Positions 50,635 to 59,415 of a stretch of 64,000 nt of DNA are shown here, piece after piece (the first letter of the stretch is position 1; the number at the start of each line of letters is the position of its first letter). Location of the stretch: positions 79,430 through 143,429 of IMG/VR virus record IMGVR_UViG_3300029923_000008. The stretch is one strand, 5' to 3'. The stretch comes from a virus. The notes beneath the pieces were generated by a model. It was given only the letters and a program-made list of their open reading frames with translations, did no database searches and had not been told where the DNA came from. Position numbers and translations under genes: made by a program.

Positions 50635-51060
50635 ATGATGATGTATGAAAGTTTTTTAGATTTTTTTAGTAAAAAAACAAGTCCTACTATTAAATTAGCA
50701 GAATCATTAGTTAATTTTATTAATTCAATTGATTATAATTTAAAATGTTATTATGAAAAAAACGGAAGATTTATATCAATAAATAATAATTTCAATAATC
50801 TTAGATTATTGACTATTGATTCATATAAAATGAGAACTATGAATTTACAGTTTATTAAAATTAATGTGTATCATGCAAATTTAAATGAGAATGAAAATCT
50901 TGTTGATTTTATTTATGAAATTTTTGATGTCGATATTAATCTTAATTATATTTATTTTGATATAACAGAAAAAGATATTCCAAATTGTATTGAAAAATTA
51001 ACAAAAGAAAATTATGATAACTTCCTAATAAAAAAATCATCTGATAAATTCAATATATAA
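50635..51060 (+). CDS. KFNI-tailed tandem paralogue B, 141 aa
   Basis: Starts MMMYESFLDFFSK (triple ATG) and ends KLTKENYDNFLIKK...DKFNI. The KFNI is encoded by AAA TTC AAT ATA, different codons from most copies, and no gene follows it, so the end is selected as protein, not as a ribosome signal. Function unknown. Confidence 0.82.
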   Translation: MMMYESFLDFFSKKTSPTIKLAESLVNFINSIDYNLKCYYEKNGRFISINNNFNNLRLLTIDSYKMRTMNLQFIKINVYHANLNENENLVDFIYEIFDVDINLNYIYFDITEKDIPNCIEKLTKENYDNFLIKKSSDKFNI

Positions 51061-51087
51061 AAAAGACTGTCAATTGACAGTCTTTTT
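51061..51087. terminator. Bidirectional terminator
   Basis: Hairpin AAAAGACTGTCAATTGACAGTCTTTT between the tagged genes and the convergent 51092 gene. Confidence 0.85.
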
Positions 51088-51091
51088 TATT

Positions 51092-51313
51092 TTAATCTAC
51101 CCATTTACCCTTTCTGTCATCAAATCTTTTTTCAAGATCAATCAAATGATAACTCCATTTGTTAGGAAAATCTAATAATCTTAAGTTTAATTTTTGTACA
51201 TCTTTGTGTACTTCAGTTAATTTAGCTTCAATCAATATTGATGGAGCTTCGTAACCATTACGGTTTACGATTTCGACTCTCCAAAGTCGAGTTTTAGATA
51301 TTGTTTTCATCAT
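51092..51313 (-). CDS. Hypothetical protein, 73 aa
   Basis: Small alpha/beta protein (RLWRVEIVNRNGYEAPSILIEAK). The ATG ATG start is inside a hairpin (left arm CATCATC, right arm GATGATG) that may sequester it. No family recognised. Confidence 0.75.
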   Translation of the reverse strand: MMKTISKTRLWRVEIVNRNGYEAPSILIEAKLTEVHKDVQKLNLRLLDFPNKWSYHLIDLEKRFDDRKGKWVD

Positions 51314-51326
51314 CGTTAATGATGAT
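51303..51326 (-). promoter_or_regulatory. Start-codon hairpin
   Basis: CATCATC, ATTAAC loop, GATGATG. The right arm contains both Met codons of the gene at 51313, so folding could block translation. A late-type run (ATTATATATATATTAC) lies near 51361-51376. Confidence 0.4.
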
Positions 51327-51388
51327 GATTGGCGGAGAATGTAAATTAATTTTCATAAGTAATATATATATAATTTTTTAAATAAAGT

Positions 51389-52945
51389 TTATAGTTTAAT
51401 CTTTAATTCGTCATATGGATATTGTTGTAATTTATATACTTCATCTCTTCTTGATTCATATTGTTTCCACAATATTGTTTTATAATCAGGATGAAAAATA
51501 TCAACCAAATCAAACACTATTAGTTTTGACTTTTCTTTATGTAATCTCAATCCTCTACCAATTGCCTGACGTATTATTTTAGGTTCTTTGTAAGAATCTG
51601 CAAAGATAATATTAGCAATTGCTTTCACAGAAACACCTGTTGAAAATACACCGAATGATGCTATGAGTATTTTAGGATTACCTGATGTATCTTCTAGTTT
51701 TTTCTTAATATATTCTCTTTTCTCAGTAGATGTGCCACCATCCATATAGAATACATCCTTTCCAATACAATTATCTTTAATGTGATTATATAATTCTGTA
51801 CCATATACAATAGTATGAAATAATATAAGTGAATTTGATTTGAATTTATCTACTAAGTTTTTAATGAATGTCATTCTTTTAGCTGAATTGTGTATGTATT
51901 CTCTTTCCAACGTCCAAGCTTGCTGTCCATTTGACTTTTTAATACTATTAACTCCTTCTGCAAACTTATGATTATCATGATGTAACATAATAACTTTTAT
52001 TTTAAGATCAGAAATTAATCCTTTATCAATTAACTTTCTTGCACTAATATTTAATAATTTTGGACCCAATAATGATTGAATAGTTAATATTTCAACTGAA
52101 GCATCAGATGGATAAGAACCACTCATACCAAATCTAAATTTAGCAGTTCCAAAAGTTTTTGTTAAAATAGTTTGAATGGTAACAGCCTTAGCTGTATGAG
52201 CCTCATCACAGGCGACTATTTCAAATTGTGAAAACCACTCTTTTGGATATTTTTCAAGAGATTGATAAGTACCAATATATACATTAGGTAATTTTTCACC
52301 TTCTCTATATTTTCTTGGTTTATCACTCATTACTTCATCTATACGAATATCTAATGGAGTTTTATTATCATTATTGAAACCGTAGTTATAGTCATTCAAA
52401 TCATTATAAAATTGTGTAACTAAACTTATACTTGGAACAATCAATAGAACTTTCGCTTTTTGATTTACGTTTTTTAAGTAATAAAAAAGTAGAGTACCAA
52501 ATACTAATGATTTACCTCCAGCAGTTGCGATTTCAATTAACCCATATTGATGTTTGAGTAATTGATATATGGCATCTACTTGATGCTCATAAGGCATAAA
52601 TGATTTACCATCAGGAGTTTTATGATCTTTATAAAAATCCTCAATAAATTCTTGTAAATTATCTTTTGATATATCTTTATTACGTGGAAATTGGTCTTGA
52701 TTTTCTATTATAAATTTGTAACCATACTCTTTACAGCATTTATATATTTCACCCCATAAGCCAAAGTTAATTACTCCGTCTGAAAAGTAGCTTATATCGC
52801 CATTCCAAACACCGAGTTTGAATCTTTTCATAAAACGATAATTATTAACTTTTCTTGTTAAATATAGTTTAAGTTGATTATATTCTCCTTTGGTTGATTC
52901 AGTTAAAATTAATTTTGAATTATCTTTATTTAGTTTAAATTTCAT
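51389..52945 (-). CDS. uvsW: UvsW-like SF2 DNA/RNA helicase
   Basis: A 518-aa ATP-dependent helicase of the T4 UvsW type, which unwinds branched DNA and R-loops during recombination-dependent replication. Walker A ATAGGKS lies near residue 139, motif II is DEAH near 247, motif III is SGS near 274, and motif VI is QAIGRGLRLH near 467. The N-terminal 100 residues match the UvsW-type substrate-binding domain (FMKRFKLGVWNGDISYF). Complete and likely active. The 10-base overlap with the tagged gene at 52935 and the UvsY-like gene further upstream suggest one recombination operon. Confidence 0.93.
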   Translation of the reverse strand: MKFKLNKDNSKLILTESTKGEYNQLKLYLTRKVNNYRFMKRFKLGVWNGDISYFSDGVINFGLWGEIYKCCKEYGYKFIIENQDQFPRNKDISKDNLQEFIEDFYKDHKTPDGKSFMPYEHQVDAIYQLLKHQYGLIEIATAGGKSLVFGTLLFYYLKNVNQKAKVLLIVPSISLVTQFYNDLNDYNYGFNNDNKTPLDIRIDEVMSDKPRKYREGEKLPNVYIGTYQSLEKYPKEWFSQFEIVACDEAHTAKAVTIQTILTKTFGTAKFRFGMSGSYPSDASVEILTIQSLLGPKLLNISARKLIDKGLISDLKIKVIMLHHDNHKFAEGVNSIKKSNGQQAWTLEREYIHNSAKRMTFIKNLVDKFKSNSLILFHTIVYGTELYNHIKDNCIGKDVFYMDGGTSTEKREYIKKKLEDTSGNPKILIASFGVFSTGVSVKAIANIIFADSYKEPKIIRQAIGRGLRLHKEKSKLIVFDLVDIFHPDYKTILWKQYESRRDEVYKLQQYPYDELKIKL

Positions 52946-53120
52946 TTAGTGCCTTTAATTTTTCTTTTCTTATGATAGAATTTGCTTTTATATAATATTT
53001 TTTATAACTTTTTTTATTTTTTAAAAAAAAATTATAATCCCCATAAATTTTTGATTTGAAATCAAATTTAGCATAAAATTCATCAAGGAATATTTTATAT
53101 GCTAATTCATCTATTTTCAT
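52935..53120 (-). CDS. Small protein with KLKALNEI tail, 61 aa
   Basis: Basic and aromatic, starting MKIDELAYKIFLDEFY and ending SIIRKEKLKALNEI. One of the last two tail-bearing genes of this type. It overlaps both neighbours. Function unknown. Confidence 0.75.
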   Translation of the reverse strand: MKIDELAYKIFLDEFYAKFDFKSKIYGDYNFFLKNKKSYKKYYIKANSIIRKEKLKALNEI

Positions 53121-53346
53121 CTATTTCATTTAATTTATTAATTCTGATTTTTTTTATACAAACAGTATTAATATGTTTATTAATTATATCATTTAATAAT
53201 TCAATAGATATTATTTCTTCATTTACATAATAACTATATACAGAGTTATCTAAATGTTTTATAATAATTCTTGGTTTAAATATTCCTTCTGATATCATAG
53301 AAGCTGATTTAATTCCATAGGTTTTTAATTCTTCATTGATTAACAT
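53107..53346 (-). CDS. Small protein with KLNEI tail, 79 aa
   Basis: Beta-rich N-terminal half (KPRIIIKHLDNSVYSYYV) and an end of KKIRINKLNEIDENR. An AGGAGG lies 11 bases before its ATG. Function unknown. It overlaps the UvsY-like stop by one base. Confidence 0.75.
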   Translation of the reverse strand: MLINEELKTYGIKSASMISEGIFKPRIIIKHLDNSVYSYYVNEEIISIELLNDIINKHINTVCIKKIRINKLNEIDENR

Positions 53347-53804
53347 TATTTATATCCTCCTAGTATATTTGCAAGTTCAATTTTAGCTTTAACAGAATAG
53401 TTTATTGATTCTAAATTTTTAGATGTATCTCTTAAAAAATTAACATGTTCATCTAATTCATTTATAAAACATTGATGTTCAGATAAATCTGCTTCAATTA
53501 ATCTCAATTTTTCAGTTCCAGAAGTTTTAACTTGATATGATGTTGCGTAGAATTCAAATTTAGCTTTTGTTAATACCTTTGTTTTTTGAACAAGTTTATG
53601 TATTTTAACACTATAATTTTTTATTTCTTCAACTACCATTTGTCTTTGACTTATTGCTTCAGCTTGAATATCTGCAATATTTTTCAAATCATCATGAATT
53701 AATCTACCAGTTAATTTATTTACAATAGCAATCCATTGTTTAGTAGATTCTAACATCTTTTTTTGTAACTTTTGACGTGAATCTAAATCTTCGTTTTCAG
53801 ACAT
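53346..53804 (-). CDS. UvsY-like recombination mediator, 152 aa
   Basis: An all-helical protein resembling T4 UvsY (137 aa), which loads the UvsX recombinase on single-stranded DNA: LTKAKFEFYATSYQ parallels KARLDYYSGRG, and the C-terminal helices (FLRDTSKNLESINYSVKAKIEL) end GGYK as T4 UvsY ends EAGK. The similarity is only partial, and I base the call mainly on size, helical content, the YY-type block and its position next to UvsW. UvsX itself is not in this window. Confidence 0.5.
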   Translation of the reverse strand: MSENEDLDSRQKLQKKMLESTKQWIAIVNKLTGRLIHDDLKNIADIQAEAISQRQMVVEEIKNYSVKIHKLVQKTKVLTKAKFEFYATSYQVKTSGTEKLRLIEADLSEHQCFINELDEHVNFLRDTSKNLESINYSVKAKIELANILGGYK

Positions 53805-53852
53805 AGTTATTACTTTATTTTATTTTTATGTATTATAAATAACTAGTATAGT

Positions 53853-54587
53853 TTAAATTTTTGTGAAATTAAGATCAAAATAATATTCAAAATTATATTG
53901 ATTAGAAGTTTTATTTTGATTATATAAAAGAGTTATATTATTAAAATTATATGGATCATAACCTTGAACACTTATATTTGTCAAATTTTCAGGTTTATAT
54001 ACATCAGGATTAAATTTTGGATTATATTGTAAAATGATATTATTATAAATTGTTTGATCTGCTATGCTATAATAGTTAACGTAAAATTGTATAGTATCTA
54101 GTCTATATCTACTAAAAATATTACTATTTATATATTCATAGATAGCATTATTTATATCATTTGAATATATATCATCTTGTCTTATAATTTTAAATACTCT
54201 TTGTTCTTTAATTTTAAAAAATAAATAATCTTTTAATATTTGAGAACCATTTATATTTATCTGCCATCTTGTATTATTATTCTTATCTGATTCAGTTTGA
54301 CTATATGGCGATATTATTTGATTATTTTCTTTTAAATCTGATAGATTTTCATTATAATTAACTTCCCATCCATCAGGTATTGTATTAATATCATAGTATT
54401 GATAACCATTATTTCCATTGGTTGTGTCATTAACTATCTGACTAAATTTTATAGCATCATCATTAATAGAAATTTTATCTTCTGTATAAATTATTTTACC
54501 ACCAAAAAAAGTTCTCAATTCTGTTTGATTCATTGTACCAGGAACAGAGTTAACTGAAAATTTTTTTAATATTAAGTTACTTTTCAC
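53853..54587 (-). CDS. Structural protein, 244 aa
   Basis: Beta-rich and Asn/Tyr-rich, similar in style to the tail proteins (GYQYYDINTIPDGWEVNY, YDPYNFNNITLLYN). No family recognised. It lies between UvsY-like and the tagged paralogue array, probably a baseplate or tail protein. Confidence 0.75.
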   Translation of the reverse strand: MKSNLILKKFSVNSVPGTMNQTELRTFFGGKIIYTEDKISINDDAIKFSQIVNDTTNGNNGYQYYDINTIPDGWEVNYNENLSDLKENNQIISPYSQTESDKNNNTRWQININGSQILKDYLFFKIKEQRVFKIIRQDDIYSNDINNAIYEYINSNIFSRYRLDTIQFYVNYYSIADQTIYNNIILQYNPKFNPDVYKPENLTNISVQGYDPYNFNNITLLYNQNKTSNQYNFEYYFDLNFTKI

Positions 54588-54603
54588 TATTTTTTAATTT
54601 TTT

Positions 54604-54951
54604 TTATATGTTGAATTTATTAGCAACTAACTCAGATTCATCTATGTTTATTATACCGCCGAATTTATAACCTTTTTTATCCATCCATTTGTCATTTATA
54701 CCTCCATCATAGTACTCATATCCCCATTTTTTAAGAGGTTCATATTCTGGATGATAAACAATATACATATAATTTCTTCTATAATCTTTTATTGTTAATA
54801 CATTTTCCAATGCATACTTAACATAATTTTGAATTCTGTCTTTAGGACAACTTATTTGTTTTAGAGAATTTTTGAATCTTTTATCTGTTGGAACTAACCA
54901 ATATATTGTATCATCATATAAATCATCTTCAAAGAATTTTAAATATTTCAT
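54604..54951 (-). CDS. KFNI-tailed paralogue 1, 115 aa
   Basis: Starts MKYLKFFEDDLYDDTIYWL and ends VANKFNI. Like the next three genes it has IYWL(V/L)PTD.RF..SLKQI.C, a Y.(Y/F)..Y region and a Y.F.G.(I/V)NID.SE block. Probably the most diverged of the four. Function unknown. Confidence 0.85.
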   Translation of the reverse strand: MKYLKFFEDDLYDDTIYWLVPTDKRFKNSLKQISCPKDRIQNYVKYALENVLTIKDYRRNYMYIVYHPEYEPLKKWGYEYYDGGINDKWMDKKGYKFGGIINIDESELVANKFNI

Positions 54952-54954
54952 ATT

Positions 54955-55290
54955 TTATATATTAAATTTATTTGCTGCTAATTCTGAATCATCTATATTT
55001 ACAATACCCATAAATTTATAATTATTATCTTCATAATAATTATCAGTCAATTTATTTTTATATTCATTCCAACCCCATTTATCATCCACATTAAAATTGT
55101 TATTAGAATTGTCATATCCAACAAATATATATTTACATTCTTTTAAGCTGCTACTATCTAAAAATCCCCTTATTTTTCTATCTGTACAATTTATTTGTTT
55201 TAATGATTTTACAAATCTATCATCAGTTGGAAGTAACCAATATTTCCTTTTAGAATTTCTTTTATTTTCGAATTTTTTAATATATTTCAT
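54955..55290 (-). CDS. KFNI-tailed paralogue 2, 111 aa
   Basis: MKYIKKFENKRNSKRKYWLL start, LAANKFNI end, and the core KYWLLPTDDRFVKSLKQINC. Closest to the genes at 55290 and 55631. Tight spacing to both neighbours. Function unknown. Confidence 0.85.
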   Translation of the reverse strand: MKYIKKFENKRNSKRKYWLLPTDDRFVKSLKQINCTDRKIRGFLDSSSLKECKYIFVGYDNSNNNFNVDDKWGWNEYKNKLTDNYYEDNNYKFMGIVNIDDSELAANKFNI

Positions 55291-55631
55291 TATAAGTTAA
55301 ATTTATTTGCGGCGAATTCAGATTCATCTATGTTTATATTACCCATAAATTTATAATTATTATCTTCATAATAATCTTCAGTTGGCTTACCTCTGTATCT
55401 ATTCCAGCCCCAATTATAATCATCAATATTATTATTATTATTTGAATTTAGATTTGGATTATAACCTACAAATATATAATTATGTTTTTTTATTTCTTTG
55501 CTATTTGAAAAACCTTTTATTTTTTCAATAGAGAAATTCAATTGTTTTAGTGATTTTTTAAATCTTTTATCTGTTGGTATTAGCCAATACATTTTTTGAC
55601 TATATTTTTCAAATTTTTTAATATATTTCAT
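55290..55631 (-). CDS. KFNL-tailed paralogue 3, 113 aa
   Basis: MKYIKKFEKYSQKMYWLIPTD start, FAANKFNL end, and a TDKRFKKSLKQLNF core. Shares YYEDNNYKFMG(I/N)(V/I)NID with paralogue 2. Overlaps its neighbours by one base each. Function unknown. Confidence 0.85.
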   Translation of the reverse strand: MKYIKKFEKYSQKMYWLIPTDKRFKKSLKQLNFSIEKIKGFSNSKEIKKHNYIFVGYNPNLNSNNNNNIDDYNWGWNRYRGKPTEDYYEDNNYKFMGNINIDESEFAANKFNL

Positions 55632-55957
55632 TATAAGTTAAATTTATTTACTGCTATTTCTACATCATTTAAATCTATATTTACAGTGCCCATAAATTGA
55701 TAATTATCAGATTCAAATGAATCATTAGTCATTTTACCATTATATGGATTCCAACCCCATTCGTTAAGTGAATATGGCTTATAACAAATAAATACATATT
55801 TCATATTTCGTATTCTACTATTATTCAAAAATTCTTTCATTTTGTCTCTATCACATTTTATTTGAATTAGAGATTTTTTAAATCTATCATCAGTTGGTAA
55901 AAGCCAATAACTCTCAGATTCATATAGATAAGATTCGAATTGCTTAATATTTTTCAT
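55631..55957 (-). CDS. KFNL-tailed paralogue 4, 108 aa
   Basis: MKNIKQFESYLYESESYWLL start, EIAVNKFNL end, and LPTDDRFKKSLIQIKC core. Ends one base into the next gene. Function unknown. Confidence 0.85.
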   Translation of the reverse strand: MKNIKQFESYLYESESYWLLPTDDRFKKSLIQIKCDRDKMKEFLNNSRIRNMKYVFICYKPYSLNEWGWNPYNGKMTNDSFESDNYQFMGTVNIDLNDVEIAVNKFNL

Positions 55958-58900
55958 TAATCATTTATAGTTTTTATAGGATCTATTATATATTCCACAT
56001 GAGAATAATTAGAAAATATATTATTATTCATATTTTGATCACTATTAGTAATAACATAAAAATCTTTATCCCAAGATGAATTAAATATAAATCTTGAACT
56101 GAACTCATAACCGAATTCATCCACCATTGGGTAAATTGATAAATCAGTATCAGTATTTTTCAATTTTAATGGCGATGATATAGGATTTATTTTTGAATAC
56201 ATCAACTCTTCTATTCTTCCAAAATTTTCATATGTTGTATCAAATTTATAATTTGAATTCCATGATTTTATAGTATCACCAGATAAATATAAAGATACAT
56301 TATTAAATATTGACACATTATTGAATATTGGTTCGTATGATCCGTTATATCTATATATTGAATTCGTTGATGATACTCCATTTGATGTATTCATTATAGT
56401 TTCATTATTATTTAGATACATTGATCTTGCTAAAGGATCTGTTACATTATATTTTTGTTTTTTATTATTGTCATAATAAATTTGATATTTATCATAAATA
56501 TTAACTGATGGTCCTTTTATTGAACTTTTAATATAAGAGTTTTGATTTGTTTCTAATAATTTTGGATCATTAAATGTAAAAATAAAAGGTGGATAATTTT
56601 TAGTCCAATCTGATACATTTTTCATTGTACCTCCTGTGATATTCATTGGATGTGTATATCCAGATTGTCCAATTGAATTAACATAGTAGTATGTTATACC
56701 AGAATCAAATTCAGATAATGTATTCATATCATCAAATGCATCAAATATATTAGAAGCTACAATTAAAGATGAATCAAAATCATTAACATTGGTTGCAGGA
56801 TATGATAAACTATGTCCATCTAATGTTTTAGAATTATATAATCCAAATTTTTCTCCAAAAATAGCAACATTATTTATATTTACATATTTTTTTTGTATTG
56901 GAATTTTAACATTAATAACTATTAAAAAATTCTTAAATTTTTCATTTAAAATAACATGTATGGAATTTGATGTTTTATCTATTACGTTATTATTAGATAA
57001 TCCGTTTTCATAAGTTGAATCATATGATCCATCAACATAATATTCATAAACATCATTTAGAATAATTGAAAATTTATAATTATTGAAATTTTTACTATTA
57101 TCAGCAACTATGTTTATTATTCTTCCGTTGATATCTCTTGATACATTTGATACATTTAACGCATTAATATTTAATCCTTTAAATAATGTATTGGATGCAG
57201 TATAGTTATCACCAGATTGAAAAGTAGAATATTTTAATGTTTGTTTAACATAATCAATATCATCAATAGTGAAATTTGACTTATTTTTGAAAAAATAATC
57301 AAAATAGTCAATATCAGAATTTAAATATAATTCTAAGTTAAATTTTTTACTATAAATTTCCATAAAATCAACTTCAATATTAGTAGTTTGATTTAAATAT
57401 TTTACAATATTATCAGTAGTTCCTGAGAAAAAATTTCCTATTCTATAAAAATAGTCTAAGTTTTTTTCTACCTCTGTTGGCATTAAACTAAACACATTAC
57501 AAGTAGAATTAAAAGTATCTCCAATATTAATTGAATTGTTTAATTTATAAGGATAATCACAATTAGAATTTGATCCAGCAAATCCCCATTTTACTACTGA
57601 TGGATTTTTTCTCCATATTTCAGTTAAATTGTTAAATGATATTTCATAAAGTTCATCATCTGAAACATATTCAGATGAAACATTCATTACTTGGTATTGT
57701 CCATCTTCTCCTCTTGAATGAGTCATATTTTTTTTAGTTAATGATGATGTATCAGTATAATCAACAGCATATAATTTTTGTTCATCTGTTGACGTATATG
57801 TATCTTTCTCATAATCGAAATCTGCAAAATGAGAATTTACCCTATTAAAATCAAAATCTTTAATGTCGCTGAATTTTATTCTATAAACAGGATAAACTAT
57901 TGGTTTATTTCCATATTTATATATTTCTTTCTTGGTATAATATATACTATCTTTTCCACCTTTCCAATATTCTAAACCTGTTGAATATGAATTTATTGCA
58001 TAATCACTTTGTATAAAATAAGCTCCATTTTTATTCTTTAATACATGATAAATCCCGTCTATTTGTATTAGATATAAATCTCCATACATTGATTCTGTTG
58101 TTTCTCCTGAATAATATGGATCAATATTAAAATTTGATGTATATCCAGATATATGATTAGTTATACCAGAAGGATTATTAATAATTTTACAATTATAATT
58201 AAATCCGTTAGTATAATTAATGTAACAAGTTCTATCATTAGAAACATTGAATGTATATCCACTCAAATCTATATCACTGACAATTCTATATGTATTTTTT
58301 CCATTATTATTTACTCTTATGACGTTATAAAATTCATTATCATAATCTGAATTTGTAAGTTGAATCCAATAGGTTTTATCTAAAAAAAATCCTTCAATAA
58401 AAGGAGATTCATTACTTTCTACAAATTTATCACCTGACATATATCCGAAGATATTATTTTTTAATGTAAATCCACTTTTTAGTTCAGGAGTAATATATGA
58501 TGTTAAATTTGTTACTAATTCTAATTTATCAGCGTAAAAACCATAATATCTATTTATAGAATAATTATTTATATTAACTGGATTAGCAGGAACATCATCA
58601 AATAAAAACTTCAGATTTAAAATATGCGGAAATATTAAATTATTATTTTCAAAAGATTTAATGATTTCATGTTCAAGCTTAAAATGTGGCTGTTCATATT
58701 TTAGTATTGATTGTAAAAAATTCGATTTGTTTACATAACTACCATTATTATAATCAATTCCATAAAATTTAGAATACTCATATTGTCTAAAATCTAAATC
58801 AAATGATCTTTCTGGAAATGATGCATTGTTTGTGAAATTAGTATATAAAAATAACCCAAAATCAGTATTATACCTCATATCAATTACAGATACACATTTC

Positions 58901-59394
58901 CATTTATCAACTATTTGAGTATGAAAGTTATCTTTATTTAATTTACTTGAACCTAAATCGTCATCTTCATTTTCATAAGGTGCAGCGCCATCGACTCTTA
59001 AAATAATAAAACCATCTGGTAAATTTTCTTTTCTTATAAATAAAGGTGCTAAATACTCAAAATCTTCATTATACCAATTATCTTCTACTGATTTTGCTCC
59101 ACTCCAATAAATATCATCGAATTGTTGATTATATTTAGTGAATACATTAGTAACATCAGAATCATATTTAACATCAAATGCTAATTGTGATGACAAACCA
59201 TCATAATAATTAACTATTTGATTTTCGTATAGTTTATTTTTAGCAACTGAATAATGTTTATATTTTTGATTAGATAATTGAGTATTAGTATCAAATGATT
59301 CTAAGTATAGTTTATAATCAGAACTAACAACTAATTTTATGTTAGTTGTTAGAGCGGGATTAGTTCTTAATAATTGAAAACTGTTATTTATCAT
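55957..59394 (-). CDS. Giant structural protein, 1145 aa
   Basis: Starts MINNSFQLLRTNPALTTNIKLVVS and runs through long beta-rich segments (FAPLFIRKENLP-like LAPLFIRKENLPDGFIILRV, residues about 115-134). It looks like a conserved large virion protein of Bacteroidetes T4-like phages, probably a baseplate or tail component, though I know no assigned role. It follows the 1060-aa gene by 21 bases in the same unit. Confidence 0.85.
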   Translation of the reverse strand: MINNSFQLLRTNPALTTNIKLVVSSDYKLYLESFDTNTQLSNQKYKHYSVAKNKLYENQIVNYYDGLSSQLAFDVKYDSDVTNVFTKYNQQFDDIYWSGAKSVEDNWYNEDFEYLAPLFIRKENLPDGFIILRVDGAAPYENEDDDLGSSKLNKDNFHTQIVDKWKCVSVIDMRYNTDFGLFLYTNFTNNASFPERSFDLDFRQYEYSKFYGIDYNNGSYVNKSNFLQSILKYEQPHFKLEHEIIKSFENNNLIFPHILNLKFLFDDVPANPVNINNYSINRYYGFYADKLELVTNLTSYITPELKSGFTLKNNIFGYMSGDKFVESNESPFIEGFFLDKTYWIQLTNSDYDNEFYNVIRVNNNGKNTYRIVSDIDLSGYTFNVSNDRTCYINYTNGFNYNCKIINNPSGITNHISGYTSNFNIDPYYSGETTESMYGDLYLIQIDGIYHVLKNKNGAYFIQSDYAINSYSTGLEYWKGGKDSIYYTKKEIYKYGNKPIVYPVYRIKFSDIKDFDFNRVNSHFADFDYEKDTYTSTDEQKLYAVDYTDTSSLTKKNMTHSRGEDGQYQVMNVSSEYVSDDELYEISFNNLTEIWRKNPSVVKWGFAGSNSNCDYPYKLNNSINIGDTFNSTCNVFSLMPTEVEKNLDYFYRIGNFFSGTTDNIVKYLNQTTNIEVDFMEIYSKKFNLELYLNSDIDYFDYFFKNKSNFTIDDIDYVKQTLKYSTFQSGDNYTASNTLFKGLNINALNVSNVSRDINGRIINIVADNSKNFNNYKFSIILNDVYEYYVDGSYDSTYENGLSNNNVIDKTSNSIHVILNEKFKNFLIVINVKIPIQKKYVNINNVAIFGEKFGLYNSKTLDGHSLSYPATNVNDFDSSLIVASNIFDAFDDMNTLSEFDSGITYYYVNSIGQSGYTHPMNITGGTMKNVSDWTKNYPPFIFTFNDPKLLETNQNSYIKSSIKGPSVNIYDKYQIYYDNNKKQKYNVTDPLARSMYLNNNETIMNTSNGVSSTNSIYRYNGSYEPIFNNVSIFNNVSLYLSGDTIKSWNSNYKFDTTYENFGRIEELMYSKINPISSPLKLKNTDTDLSIYPMVDEFGYEFSSRFIFNSSWDKDFYVITNSDQNMNNNIFSNYSHVEYIIDPIKTIND

Positions 59395-59415
59395 TATTAT
59401 ATTTTATTATATTTT

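Larger units (their letters stand above)
54604..55957 (-). repeat. Four-gene tandem paralogue array
   Basis: The four tagged genes are tandem duplicates that diverged in the middle but kept both ends. Related single copies lie at 46749 and 63624, so the family has spread within the genome. Confidence 0.8.
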
